Shown piece after piece: positions 1 to 9,000 of a DNA stretch of 64,000 nt. Every line of letters begins with the position of its first letter. Position 1 is the first letter of the stretch. This stretch comes from Alcanivorax sp. DP30 (GTDB lineage Bacteria; Pseudomonadota; Gammaproteobacteria; Pseudomonadales; Alcanivoracaceae). The notes beneath the pieces were generated by a model. It was given only the letters and a program-made list of their open reading frames with translations, did no database searches and was not told where the DNA came from. A program made the position numbers and the translations under genes. The DNA lies in the NCBI RefSeq assembly GCF_009882945.1, contig NZ_WTUY01000005.1, positions 371,045-435,044 on the forward strand. Direction: 5' to 3'.

Positions 1-150
1 GTGAAAAAGGCGCCCCGTCGCGGTATGTGCCAGCATGGCTTTCACAAGTGGACAATATGCAAGGCCAAGCAGTTCGATGTGAAGCAGGGAAGGCTGGTCA
101 CCGTGTACCGTTGCGAGCGCTGCGGCAAACAGAAAGTCGAAGCTCATTAA
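1..150 (+). CDS. small zinc-ribbon-like protein, possibly 5'-truncated
   Basis: An open frame runs from the first base to a TAA at 148-150 and encodes about 49 residues. It has two Cys/His clusters: CQH with a nearby second CK near the start, then CERCGKQ near the end. This is the pattern of a small treble-clef or zinc-ribbon fold. The first codon is GTG, so the true start may be here or upstream of the window. The chain is rich in Lys/Arg. I do not recognise a named family; similar short CxxC proteins occur in pseudomonads. The GST gene follows after 18 bases and could be cotranscribed. Confidence 0.5.
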   Translation: MKKAPRRGMCQHGFHKWTICKAKQFDVKQGRLVTVYRCERCGKQKVEAH

Positions 151-168
151 CCTGCACGGAATTCAATC

Positions 169-897
169 ATGACCGTCATTCTTCATCAGTTCCCGATATC
201 CCATTATTGTGAAAAAGTACGCTGGGCTCTGGACTACAAGGGCGTTCGCTACCGGGTAAAGAATCACCTTCCCGGCTTGCACTTGAAAAAGGTTAGCCGC
301 CTTGCGGGAGCCAGTAGTGTGCCGGTCATTCAAAACGGCAAGGATGTGGTGCAGGGTTCGGCTGCGATTATCAGCTACCTGGACCGGCATTTTCCGGATA
401 GACCGTTGACCCCGGCGGATGAGGCCGTTGCCGCGCAAGCCATCCGCTGGGAGGCATACTGCGATGAGCAGGTTGGGCCTCATGTGCGTCGCTACTGCTA
501 TCACACCTTGCTGGATTATCCGGATCTGGTGATTCCGTTTTTCGCCCAGGGTGGCCCGTTATGGGGAAAGCCGTTCCTCAAGGCCATCTATCCCAAACTG
601 CAGGGGGTGATGCGCAAGGCCATGCAAATCCGGGAGCCGCAGGTCAGTGAAAGTCGCCAAGCCCTTGAAGATGCCATTGCTACGCTAGCCCGTGAATATG
701 AGAGCCGGCCCTATTTGGCCGGGGATGGGTTTTCCCGGGCCGACCTGGCGGCTGCAAGCTTGCTGGCGCCCCTGTTGATGCCGCCGGAATATGGCCTCGA
801 CTGGCCGCAGTCCATGCCGGAGCCCTTGCAGGGTTGGGTGGATCAACAGGTGCCATTGTTGGCCCGCTATGCAGATTTTTACCGCACGTACCGTTGA
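169..897 (+). CDS. glutathione S-transferase family protein
   Basis: The 242-residue product has the two-domain GST layout. A thioredoxin-like N-terminal domain (about 1-78) carries SHYCEKVRW at 11-19, the cis-proline motif VPVI at 51-54 and the glutathione-contacting turn GSAAI at 63-67. An all-helical C-terminal domain follows (about 85-235), with the 'YLAGDGFSRADLAAASL' N-capping-box region typical of GSTs. It is probably a cytosolic glutathione-dependent transferase or reductase. The Tyr-Cys at 13-14 resembles Cys-type omega/beta-like GSTs. The substrate cannot be told. A hairpin with a T-run follows the stop, so the transcript probably ends there. Confidence 0.85.
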   Translation: MTVILHQFPISHYCEKVRWALDYKGVRYRVKNHLPGLHLKKVSRLAGASSVPVIQNGKDVVQGSAAIISYLDRHFPDRPLTPADEAVAAQAIRWEAYCDEQVGPHVRRYCYHTLLDYPDLVIPFFAQGGPLWGKPFLKAIYPKLQGVMRKAMQIREPQVSESRQALEDAIATLAREYESRPYLAGDGFSRADLAAASLLAPLLMPPEYGLDWPQSMPEPLQGWVDQQVPLLARYADFYRTYR

Positions 898-938
898 ATC
901 GGGCTGAGATGGCCTGGGGGGGGAGGCAAAAGAAGAAG

Positions 939-971
939 CCCGGATTATGACCGGGTTAACCGGTTTTTTTT
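939..971 (+). terminator. rho-independent terminator after the GST gene
   Basis: CCGG-ttaa-CCGG, with an overlapping alternative stem CCCGG/CCGGG, is followed directly by eight T residues. It lies 42 bases after the GST stop. Confidence 0.65.
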
Positions 972-1137
972 CAGTTTTGCAGTTTGTCCTTTGAAAACAA
1001 ATGGTTATGCGGTACGTGCGAATTCTGGGCAAGAAAAAAATGTGGTGATTCGGTTAATAATTGTTCCATAATGCTAAATACTGAGACGCGGCTCACATTT
1101 TGCGTCGGCATAACAATAATGATCACCGGAATCCATT

Positions 1138-4100
1138 ATGTCAGCAGGGATGCCCTTCACCCGCTTTGCCATGGTGTTTTGCTCCATCATGGCCGTGTTC
1201 ACGCTTGTCGCCTGTGGCGGAGGTGGCGGTTCGTCGGGAGGTGGTGGTGCACCTGCCGCGTCTGCATCGGCAAACCCTGTTGGCCCCAATGATCCGGTTG
1301 ATTCAGAAGCCGCGCTTGATGTCTGGCTTCGCAGTGTCATTACCGAAAAGGGCCTGACTGGCGATCCTGCCACTCCTCGCCAGCAGAGTCAGAAAACCCC
1401 GGATAGCGACCCGAAGGTCAAATTGGGGCAGATTCTGTTTTTCTCCCACACCCTGTCTGGCGATCGCAGCTCGTCATGCGCGACCTGCCATATCCCTGAC
1501 TTTGGTGGCAGTGACGCCTTGTCTCTGGGAATCGGTGTGTCACCTCTGGACGCCTCCCAGGTTGGCCCTCCGCGCCAACTGGATATCCATAACGATCTGG
1601 ACCCGGCGGCGGACAGCAAGCCGAATATGCATCGCAACAGCCAGACGGTCTTTAATAGTGCGCTCTATGACCGCAGCATGTCGTACGACGGCCGCGTTTT
1701 TGTGCTTGATGAAGGCGTGCAAAGTGGAGGCAAAGGGCAATCCATTCGCACTCCGGAGAGCGGTAACCTGTCAGATGCTTCTGAGGCAGATGGTCTTCTG
1801 GAAGTTTTCAGCAAGTTTCCATTGACCAATCACAATGAAATGCGCGCCTATCTGTTCAGCGCCCTGTCGGAAGAACAGTATCGCGAACATCTGGTGGCGA
1901 GGTTGCGAGGTGAGGTCGACACGCACTTTCTTTCTCCACAGGGCAGTGACAACTGGCTTGCCTTGTTCCGCGCAGCCTTTGATCAACCTGGCGCTAGCGC
2001 TCAGGAGGTAATCACCCTGGTGAATGTGCAGCGTGCTCTGGCGGCGTACATGTCATCCATGGTTTTTATCGACAACCCCTGGAAGCGCTATGTGCAGGGC
2101 GATAATGACGCACTGACGGCAACGGCAAAGGAAGGCGCACGCCTGTTCTTTGCCGGTAAGGAAGAGGGCGGGCTGGGCTGCGTTGCCTGTCACAGTGGTG
2201 ATTTCTTTACCAACGAAAAATTCTACAACGTGGGCTTTCCGCAAATCGGCCGTGGCTTCATGCGAGCGGAGAAAGATGATATTGGCCGCTGGAACAGCAC
2301 CCGACTGGCAGCAGACAAATATGCGTTCCGGGTACCGAGTCTACTGAACATCCAGCTCACCATGCCATACGGTCATGCCGGCACCTTCGATCAGTTGAGC
2401 GAGGTAGTTCGCTATCATGCCAATCCTCGTCAGGGGCTTACCATATTCGATTTTTCCCTGCAGCAACTTGCCCAGTTCCAGGGCAAGGAGGGCTATGACT
2501 ATGCGCAGGGGCATACCCTGGCAGTTCAGGCAGAACCCAGTTTCCTCATTGCTGAGCCGTTATTGCCGGGCCGGAATTTGACCGTGCAGGAAGTCAACGC
2601 ACTGACAGTCTTCCTGCGCACACTGACCGATGATTGTGTGAAAAATTACCAGTGCCGAAACCAGTGGACACCGGCTCAGAGTGAGGATCCGGACGGCAAC
2701 CTGCTGGTAGCAGGATTAAACCCGGTGCTTGCGCCAACCGTTCCAGTGGACCCGGACCCGGACCCGGACCCAGATCCAGATCCAGATCCAGATCCAGATC
2801 CGGAAGAGCCACCCACAGAGCCGCAGGATTACCCGAAGTCCTTTGCCTTGAATTTTACCGCGCCAGCACGGGATACATTTGTGGAACTGGCCAGTTGTGA
2901 TTCCGAGCCATCCCTGTTTGTGCTGAACACAGGTTTGCCAGTATTTACGCCGCGGCACCTTTTTGCTTTTGGACTCTACGATATGCTCGGCAGCCCGCTT
3001 CATCCTCATGGGTTTGATCCGGAAACCTGGAACGTGGAGGGCGTCGTCAACATCGAGCCGACGATGATTGCAGGTGGTGTGAGCGCCGGTTATCTGGATG
3101 ACGACTGTTGGCTGGATCTGGCCTATGCCGGAGGTGACGAGTCGGGAATGGTGTTCTATCGCAACCGCGGTGGGCAACTGGGTTTTGATACCATGGATCT
3201 GCTCACTGATGATCCCGGAGGCAAGTATACCGGCACTGCCATGATTGATCTGAATGGCGATTACCGCCGTGAAATGCTGTTTGGCAATTTGCTGGAGAAG
3301 CATCTGCCGATTTACTCCAGTGATGACGACGGTGGCTATTACCCGGTGGCGAACCTGAGCATCAGCCGCAATACCTACGGCATGTCGTTTGCGGACGCCA
3401 ATCACGATGGTTACCCGGAAATGTTCCTCGCGCACTGGTTCCCGGGTAACGTGCTTACTGCTCCTGTGTTCTGGGAAAACAATGGAGGCACCGAGCTTGA
3501 GCACAATGATGTGGAAGCCGGGCTTTCCAACAATGATTTATCCCAGTCCTGGAATTTTTCACCCCAATTTGCGGACATCAATGCTGACGGTGAACTGGAT
3601 CTTTTGCTGGGTTCAGATTTTGGTACCAGTGTCGTCATGGAAGGTCAGGGTAATGGCACTTTTGCCAATATTACCGACCGGACAATTATCAGCGACGAAA
3701 ACGGGATGGGTTCCACGCTGGGTGATTACGATAATGATGGTGATCTGGACTGGTTCGTCACCTCCATTTATGACCCGAGCGGTGAAGCGGAAGCCAACTG
3801 GGGGGTGACGGGAAATCGCCTGTACCGGAATAACAGCGCAGATGGCGAGTTGATTCTGGAAAATGTGACTGAGGCTGCGGGTATCGCCGATGGCAACTGG
3901 GGGTGGGGTGTCTGCTTTGCCGACTTCAACAACGACGGCTTCCTGGATGTGTTCCATGTCAACGGCTTTGGCGCCATACCGGCCTCTGCAACATCGTCAG
4001 AGAAAGGGCTGGATCTGGTTGAAAATTATCAGACCGTTGCCCAGGAATATTTTGAGTCTCTGCCGCGTTTGTTTATCAATCAGGGTGATGGAAGTTTTAC

Positions 4101-4566
4101 TGAGCAGGCTGTTCAGTGGGGGTTACTGCTGCCGAGCGAAGGGCGGGGCATTACTTGTCTTGACTATGATCGCGATGGCGACATGGATGTAGCGCTGTTG
4201 GATCATTCCAAGGGGCTGCAGTTTTTCAGTAACCAGATAGGGCATGGCAACGGCAAAAAATTCCTGTCGGTTCGTCTGGTTGGAGCGTCCCCCAACACAG
4301 AAGCCATAGGCGCAAAAGTGCGCGCAACCGCCGATGTGGGCGGTAGCTTCGGTCTGCAGACCCAGACCCGGGTAGCCATGGCCAACACCAACTTCAACGG
4401 CCAGAACCCACCGGATCTGCATTTCGGCATGGGCGAAGCCGAACAGGCTGACCTGACCGTAACCTGGCCGGATGGCGTGAGTTGGCAGTGTGACGCGGTG
4501 GACACCAACCGCTTCATGATCCTCGATCAGCGAAGCCTGCCTGCTACCTGTGCGGCAGCACCTTAA
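1138..4566 (+). CDS. secreted di-heme peroxidase-like / VCBS-repeat / ASPIC-UnbV fusion lipoprotein
   Basis: A 1142-residue exported protein. Residues 1-26 form a lipoprotein signal ending in LVAC (Cys26), followed by a Gly/Ser-rich tether. Residues about 85-525 resemble the di-heme cytochrome c peroxidase/MauG family, with heme motifs CATCH (114-118) and CVACH (348-352). A Pro-Asp repeat linker (about 536-555) leads into FG-GAP/VCBS beta-propeller repeats with DxNxDG-type calcium loops, such as DYDNDGDLD and DFNNDGFLD. The C-terminus carries the ASPIC/UnbV signature region (GAKVRATADVGG, then VTWPDG). Location would be periplasm-facing or outer surface. Known members of the first family reduce peroxides or oxidise quinone-type cofactors; the function of this fusion is unknown. 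The ATG at 1138 is chosen because the signal peptide begins there; its ribosome site is weak (GGAA). Confidence 0.85.
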   Translation: MSAGMPFTRFAMVFCSIMAVFTLVACGGGGGSSGGGGAPAASASANPVGPNDPVDSEAALDVWLRSVITEKGLTGDPATPRQQSQKTPDSDPKVKLGQILFFSHTLSGDRSSSCATCHIPDFGGSDALSLGIGVSPLDASQVGPPRQLDIHNDLDPAADSKPNMHRNSQTVFNSALYDRSMSYDGRVFVLDEGVQSGGKGQSIRTPESGNLSDASEADGLLEVFSKFPLTNHNEMRAYLFSALSEEQYREHLVARLRGEVDTHFLSPQGSDNWLALFRAAFDQPGASAQEVITLVNVQRALAAYMSSMVFIDNPWKRYVQGDNDALTATAKEGARLFFAGKEEGGLGCVACHSGDFFTNEKFYNVGFPQIGRGFMRAEKDDIGRWNSTRLAADKYAFRVPSLLNIQLTMPYGHAGTFDQLSEVVRYHANPRQGLTIFDFSLQQLAQFQGKEGYDYAQGHTLAVQAEPSFLIAEPLLPGRNLTVQEVNALTVFLRTLTDDCVKNYQCRNQWTPAQSEDPDGNLLVAGLNPVLAPTVPVDPDPDPDPDPDPDPDPDPEEPPTEPQDYPKSFALNFTAPARDTFVELASCDSEPSLFVLNTGLPVFTPRHLFAFGLYDMLGSPLHPHGFDPETWNVEGVVNIEPTMIAGGVSAGYLDDDCWLDLAYAGGDESGMVFYRNRGGQLGFDTMDLLTDDPGGKYTGTAMIDLNGDYRREMLFGNLLEKHLPIYSSDDDGGYYPVANLSISRNTYGMSFADANHDGYPEMFLAHWFPGNVLTAPVFWENNGGTELEHNDVEAGLSNNDLSQSWNFSPQFADINADGELDLLLGSDFGTSVVMEGQGNGTFANITDRTIISDENGMGSTLGDYDNDGDLDWFVTSIYDPSGEAEANWGVTGNRLYRNNSADGELILENVTEAAGIADGNWGWGVCFADFNNDGFLDVFHVNGFGAIPASATSSEKGLDLVENYQTVAQEYFESLPRLFINQGDGSFTEQAVQWGLLLPSEGRGITCLDYDRDGDMDVALLDHSKGLQFFSNQIGHGNGKKFLSVRLVGASPNTEAIGAKVRATADVGGSFGLQTQTRVAMANTNFNGQNPPDLHFGMGEAEQADLTVTWPDGVSWQCDAVDTNRFMILDQRSLPATCAAAP
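2745..2803 (+). repeat. hexanucleotide tandem repeat encoding Pro-Asp linker
   Basis: Within the fusion lipoprotein, CCGGAC-type units are followed by CCAGAT-type units, nine or ten in all, each encoding Pro-Asp. The two blocks use different codons, so the tract probably grew by two separate slippage expansions. The reading frame is kept whatever the unit number. Confidence 0.85.
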
Positions 4567-4584
4567 TAACAGCGACTAGCTACG

Positions 4585-4641
4585 AGCTTCCAGCTGCGAG
4601 AAAAGGATAAAACCTGTTTTTCTCATAGCTGGAAGCTGCTT
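4585..4641. terminator. bidirectional hairpin between convergent genes
   Basis: The perfect inverted repeat AGCTTCCAGCT (4585-4595) / AGCTGGAAGCT (4627-4637), with an inner GAGAAAA/TTTTCTC pairing and flanking T and A runs, lies between the convergent peroxidase-fusion gene and the carboxylase gene. It probably ends transcripts from both sides. The arms belong to the AGCTTCAAGC-type repeat family seen elsewhere in the window. Confidence 0.6.
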
Positions 4642-7600
4642 TTAATTCAACACCATGATTGCCTGGCCAGCATTGATCTGTTGGCCTTCCTGGCGGGAAA
4701 TGGCGACCACCTTGCCGGATTCCGGGGCGGTGATTTCGATTTCCATTTTCATGGATTCCAGCACGGCGACCACGTCCCCTTCCTTCACCACGTCCCCTTC
4801 GGCCACGTTCAGTTTCCAGATATTGCCGGCGGTAGGGGATTCCACCCGGGTGCCATCGACGTCTTCCCCGCTGTTGTCCGCATCCAGATCCTGTTCAGAC
4901 TGGAAGTTGATCTGACCGCTTTCCACCCAGCGTTGCAGTTCTTCATCAAAGGCCTGATTGCGGGCCTCGGTAAACTGGGCGATGTCGTGTTGGTTGTCAT
5001 CCAGAAAACGCTGGTACTCGCTCAGGTTGAAGGTGGTCTCTTCAATTCGGATCGGGTAGTCCCCCTTGGGGAAATCCCGTCGGATCTGGTTGAGCTCCTC
5101 GTGGCTGACTTCGTAGAAACGAATCTGGTCGAAGAAGCGCAGCAGCCAGGGTTTGTCGAACGCCTCGGTTTTGCGGTAACGGTTCCACATCTGCAGGGTA
5201 CGGCCCACGAACTGGTAACCTCCCGGGCCTTCCATGCCATAGACACACAGGTAGGCGCCGCCGATACCCACGGAGTTTTCTGCGGTCCAGGTGCGGGCCG
5301 GGTTGTACTTGGTGGTGACCAGACGGTGCCGCGGATCGTAGGGTGTGGCCACGGGTGCGCCCAGATACACATCGCCGAGCCCCATCACCACATAGCTGGC
5401 GCTGAACAGAATCGCTTTCACGTCATCAATGCTGTCGAGCCCGTTAATGCGGCGGATAAATTCCAGGTTGGAGGGACACCAGGGCGCATCCTTGCGCACC
5501 GATTGCATGTATTTCTCGATGGCTTGATGACAGGCCTCGTCATCCCAGCTCAGCGGGATATGCACGATGCGTGACGGGACTTCCAGATCATCCTGTTGCT
5601 GCAGGGTACGCTCAGCCTCCACCAGTTTTTTCAGTAATGTACTGCGCGCTAGTTGCAGCGGATTGAAATGAATCTGCAGCGATCGGATACCGGGAGTGAG
5701 TTCGATCACGCCATCCAGTTGCTGTTCTTCCAGCCACAGCATCAGGGCGTGGGCGCGGAAACGCAGGCGCAGGTCCAGTATCAGCGGCCCGTATTCCACC
5801 AGCAGGTAGCGGTCACCCGCGGCACGGTAAACCACCTCTACGCCGGCCTCTTCTTCTGAAAGGGTAGTGAGTATCGGTGTGGTGATCTCGACGTTTCCAA
5901 CCTGCTTCACCGGTTCACTCAAGCCTGCTATGCAGGCGTCCTGTTCTTCGGCCAAGGCATCCGCGTCTTCCAGACTGATGGCTTCGAAGCGCAGCGTATC
6001 ACCGGCTTTGAGTTGGCCGAGCTTCCAACGGTCTGCGAGCACCACCGTCGCCGGGCAGACAAAGCCGCCAAGGGATGGACCATCCGGACCAAGGATCACG
6101 GGCATGTCACCGGTGAAATCCACGGTGCCCACGGCGTAGGCATTGTCGTGAATATTGGAGGGATGCATGCCGGCTTCCCCTCCGTCACTGCGCGCCCAAT
6201 TCGGTTTCGGACCCACCAGACGGATACCGGTCCGGCTGGAGTTGTAGTGCACCTGCCAGTCGGTGGAAAAAAACATGGCCATGTCATCGTCGGTGAAAAA
6301 GTCCGGTGCGCCATGGGGGCCGTAGATCACCCGCAGAGTCCACTGTTTTCCTAGCGCAGGTTTCAGGTTATCCGGTACCTCGAACTGACTGGGAGTGCCA
6401 GTATCTTCTGCAACGTGCAGCACATCGCCGGTGCGCAGGGCGCGGCCGCCGTGACCACCAAACTGGCCGAGGGTAAAGGTGCTGCGCGAGCCCAGATAGG
6501 GCGTGCACTGAATGCCGCCGGCAATGGCCAGGTAGGCACGGGCACCCTCGCCGCAGACCTTGCCCAGCTTCAACACCTGGCCGGGTTTCACGTCAACGGA
6601 CTGATACCTCTCGACAGGACGGCCATCCAGTGTGGCGTCCATGTCTGCACCGGTGAGGGCAATGCGGGTGACCTGATTGAATTTGAGGGTCGGGCCATTG
6701 AGGGTAAATTCCAGGCCAGCCGCGTGCTCATCATTACCCAACAGACGGTTGCCAAGCCGGAAGCTGAGATTATCGAACGGGCCTGACGGCGGTACCCCCA
6801 CCGGCCAGTAGCCACTGCGGCCAGGATAATCCTGCACGGTGGTCATGGTGCCGCCCGCCACAACATCCACTGTAAAGGGCTGGTGGTTGAAGCCGTTCAG
6901 GTAGCGGGTGGTCATGCGACCTTCCGCGAACACTGGATCAGCCAGAATGGCGCGAACGTATTCGCGGTTGGTCTCAATGCCTTCCAGGGTAATGGCATCC
7001 AGCGTGCTGCTCAGCGCCGCCAGCGCTTGGTCACGGTCAACTTCGTGGATGATCACTTTGGCGAGCATGGGGTCGAACAGCGGCGAGACGGTGAGGCCCG
7101 CTTCCACCCAGTGGTCAATACGCACCTGTTTGCCGTCGGCTTCCGGAAAGCTAACAGCGGTAAGCAGACCGGCGCTGGGCTGGAAATCCTTGTTGGGATC
7201 TTCCGCATAAACCCGGGCCTGGATGGCGTGACCATTGGGGATGAACGGCCCCAGGGTATCTAGCGCCGGCAAATCCCCGGCGGCCAGTTTGACCATCCAT
7301 TCCACCAGGTCCACGCCAAAAATCTGTTCGGTAACGCCATGCTCCACTTGCAGGCGGGTATTCACTTCCAGGAAGTAAAAGGCGTTGGTGTCCTGATCAA
7401 GAATGAATTCCACCGTACCGGCATTGCGGTATTGCACCGCTTCCATCAATGCCCGGGCAGTATCCTGAAGCTCGCGGCGAACATTGTCGGGCAGGTTGGG
7501 GGCCGGGGTTTCTTCCAGCACTTTCTGGTGGCGGCGTTGGGCGGAACAGTCCCGCTCGCCGAGAGTCACGGCCTTGCCATTGCCATCACCAAATACCTGC

Positions 7601-8229
7601 ACCTCAATGTGACGGGCGCGGGCGATATATTTTTCAATAAAGACGCCGTCGTTGGAAAAGTTGTTGGCGCTGAGTCGGCGGACGCTGTCCCAGGCCTTGT
7701 CCAGGCTGTCGGGATTTTCACAGATCTGCATGCCGATGCCGCCACCACCGGCGGTGCTCTTGAGCATTATCGGGTAGCCAATTGTGTCTGCGGCTTTACG
7801 TGCAGCGTCCCTGTCGGTGAGCAGGTCGGTGCCGGGCAGGAGGGGGACGCCGGTTTTTTCTGCCAGTGCGCGGGCGGTGTGTTTGAGACCGAAGGTATCC
7901 ATCTGTTCCGGGGTCGGGCCGATGAAGGCGATCCCGCGAGACTCGCAGCCTTGTACAAAGTCCGGGTTTTCACTGAGAAACCCGTAGCCGGGGTGCACGG
8001 CGTCCACACCCTGTTCTTCCATCAGGGCAAACAAGGCATCCTGATTCAGGTAGGTGTCACGGGCGCTACCTTCGCCCAGGCAGAATGCGTCGTCGGCGTA
8101 ACGCACATGCAGGGAATCCCTGTCTGCCTCGGCAAATACTGCTACGGCCTTTACGCCAAGGTTGTTGAGGGTACGGATAACACGGGTGGCAATGGCGCCG
8201 CGGTTGGCAATCAGAACCTTGTTGAACAT
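4642..8229 (-). CDS. biotin-dependent urea/guanidine carboxylase (probably guanidine carboxylase)
   Basis: A 1195-residue multidomain carboxylase of the urea amidolyase family. It has an N-terminal biotin carboxylase (MFNKVLIANRGAIATR; ATP-grasp glycine loop GGGGIGMQ at 161-168), a central KipI/KipA-like (AHS1/AHS2) carboxyltransferase region, and a C-terminal biotinyl domain with ESMKMEI, biotinylated Lys1161. The family carboxylates urea to allophanate. Members linked to guanidine-I riboswitches and paired DUF1989 proteins instead carboxylate guanidine, and this operon has both marks. The allophanate hydrolase half is absent. The start is set at 8229, where family homology begins; an in-frame ATG at 8268 with a good AAAGGA site is possible and would add 13 residues. 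It is the last gene of the operon. Confidence 0.9.
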   Translation of the reverse strand: MFNKVLIANRGAIATRVIRTLNNLGVKAVAVFAEADRDSLHVRYADDAFCLGEGSARDTYLNQDALFALMEEQGVDAVHPGYGFLSENPDFVQGCESRGIAFIGPTPEQMDTFGLKHTARALAEKTGVPLLPGTDLLTDRDAARKAADTIGYPIMLKSTAGGGGIGMQICENPDSLDKAWDSVRRLSANNFSNDGVFIEKYIARARHIEVQVFGDGNGKAVTLGERDCSAQRRHQKVLEETPAPNLPDNVRRELQDTARALMEAVQYRNAGTVEFILDQDTNAFYFLEVNTRLQVEHGVTEQIFGVDLVEWMVKLAAGDLPALDTLGPFIPNGHAIQARVYAEDPNKDFQPSAGLLTAVSFPEADGKQVRIDHWVEAGLTVSPLFDPMLAKVIIHEVDRDQALAALSSTLDAITLEGIETNREYVRAILADPVFAEGRMTTRYLNGFNHQPFTVDVVAGGTMTTVQDYPGRSGYWPVGVPPSGPFDNLSFRLGNRLLGNDEHAAGLEFTLNGPTLKFNQVTRIALTGADMDATLDGRPVERYQSVDVKPGQVLKLGKVCGEGARAYLAIAGGIQCTPYLGSRSTFTLGQFGGHGGRALRTGDVLHVAEDTGTPSQFEVPDNLKPALGKQWTLRVIYGPHGAPDFFTDDDMAMFFSTDWQVHYNSSRTGIRLVGPKPNWARSDGGEAGMHPSNIHDNAYAVGTVDFTGDMPVILGPDGPSLGGFVCPATVVLADRWKLGQLKAGDTLRFEAISLEDADALAEEQDACIAGLSEPVKQVGNVEITTPILTTLSEEEAGVEVVYRAAGDRYLLVEYGPLILDLRLRFRAHALMLWLEEQQLDGVIELTPGIRSLQIHFNPLQLARSTLLKKLVEAERTLQQQDDLEVPSRIVHIPLSWDDEACHQAIEKYMQSVRKDAPWCPSNLEFIRRINGLDSIDDVKAILFSASYVVMGLGDVYLGAPVATPYDPRHRLVTTKYNPARTWTAENSVGIGGAYLCVYGMEGPGGYQFVGRTLQMWNRYRKTEAFDKPWLLRFFDQIRFYEVSHEELNQIRRDFPKGDYPIRIEETTFNLSEYQRFLDDNQHDIAQFTEARNQAFDEELQRWVESGQINFQSEQDLDADNSGEDVDGTRVESPTAGNIWKLNVAEGDVVKEGDVVAVLESMKMEIEITAPESGKVVAISRQEGQQINAGQAIMVLN

Positions 8230-8320
8230 GGCTGCGTCTCTTCGACAGATGACGGGTCGTCCCGCCATGAAATCCTTTGGCCGCCAGGGTCGTCCCCGGG
8301 GAATGCTGCTGTGTTGTGGC

Positions 8321-8959
8321 TTAGTCCCAGATCAGCACTTCAATGGGGGTCGGGTTATAGCCGTTGCAGGGATTGTTCAGCTGCGGACAGTTGGAAATCA
8401 GGATTACCGTATCCATACAGGCGGTCAGTTCCACGTATTTACCCGGCGCTGAAATCCCGTCTTCAAAGGTCAGGCCGCCTTCTGCGGTCACCGGCACATT
8501 CATGAAGAAGTTGATGTTGTGCGTGATGTCCTGCTTGGCAAGATGGAACTCCGGGTGTTCGTTCACGGCCAGCATCCAGCTATCGCGGCAGGCATGCATG
8601 CAGCGCTTTTCCAGGTCATAACGCACGGTGTTGCTTTCCGTGGCGCAGGCGCCGCCCAGGGTGTCGTGACGACCGCAGGTGTCGGCCACGATTTCCAGCA
8701 ACGGGTTCATGCGATTGCTCATCAACACGGTGCCGGCGGTGAGGTAGACATTGCCTTGCTCGCGAATAGTGTCCATGGCGCTGTAACGCTCAGCGGGGTC
8801 GTTGGCACTGTAGAACAGCGTGTCGGCGGCCTGGTTGCCTTCCAGATCCAGAAGACGCACGGTCTGACCTTTCTGGATGGTGCGAATGAAGTAGTCACCG
8901 GCCGCCACTATCTCGCGGAAGCTGGCCTGTTCCGGTTGCAGTTGGCTTTCTTTGATCAT
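8321..8959 (-). CDS. DUF1989 protein, urea carboxylase-associated; probable carboxyguanidine deiminase subunit
   Basis: A 212-residue soluble protein of the DUF1989 family, formerly 'urea carboxylase-associated protein'. Visible family features are the [25 protein letters not shown] N-terminal beta region (here [15 protein letters not shown]), a metal-ligand-like [11 protein letters not shown] stretch in the middle, and the C-terminal [19 protein letters not shown] segment. In guanidine-using bacteria the two DUF1989 partners form carboxyguanidine deiminase (CgdAB), which converts carboxyguanidine to allophanate and ammonia. Which partner this is cannot be decided here. It is the shorter of the two and lies between its paralog and the carboxylase, the usual order. 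Confidence 0.85.
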   Translation of the reverse strand: MIKESQLQPEQASFREIVAAGDYFIRTIQKGQTVRLLDLEGNQAADTLFYSANDPAERYSAMDTIREQGNVYLTAGTVLMSNRMNPLLEIVADTCGRHDTLGGACATESNTVRYDLEKRCMHACRDSWMLAVNEHPEFHLAKQDITHNINFFMNVPVTAEGGLTFEDGISAPGKYVELTACMDTVILISNCPQLNNPCNGYNPTPIEVLIWD

Positions 8960-8968
8960 GTTGCTTTC

Positions 8969-9000
8969 CTTGTAGCTTGAAGCTTGTGGCTTGCAGCTTC
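8969..9000. repeat. AGCTTCAAGC-family repeat, partial copy
   Basis: The spacer between the two DUF1989 genes reads TGTAGCTTGAAGCTTGTGGC and then TTGCAGCTTC. It is a half-copy of the inverted-repeat family described at 59239-59394. Confidence 0.6.
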
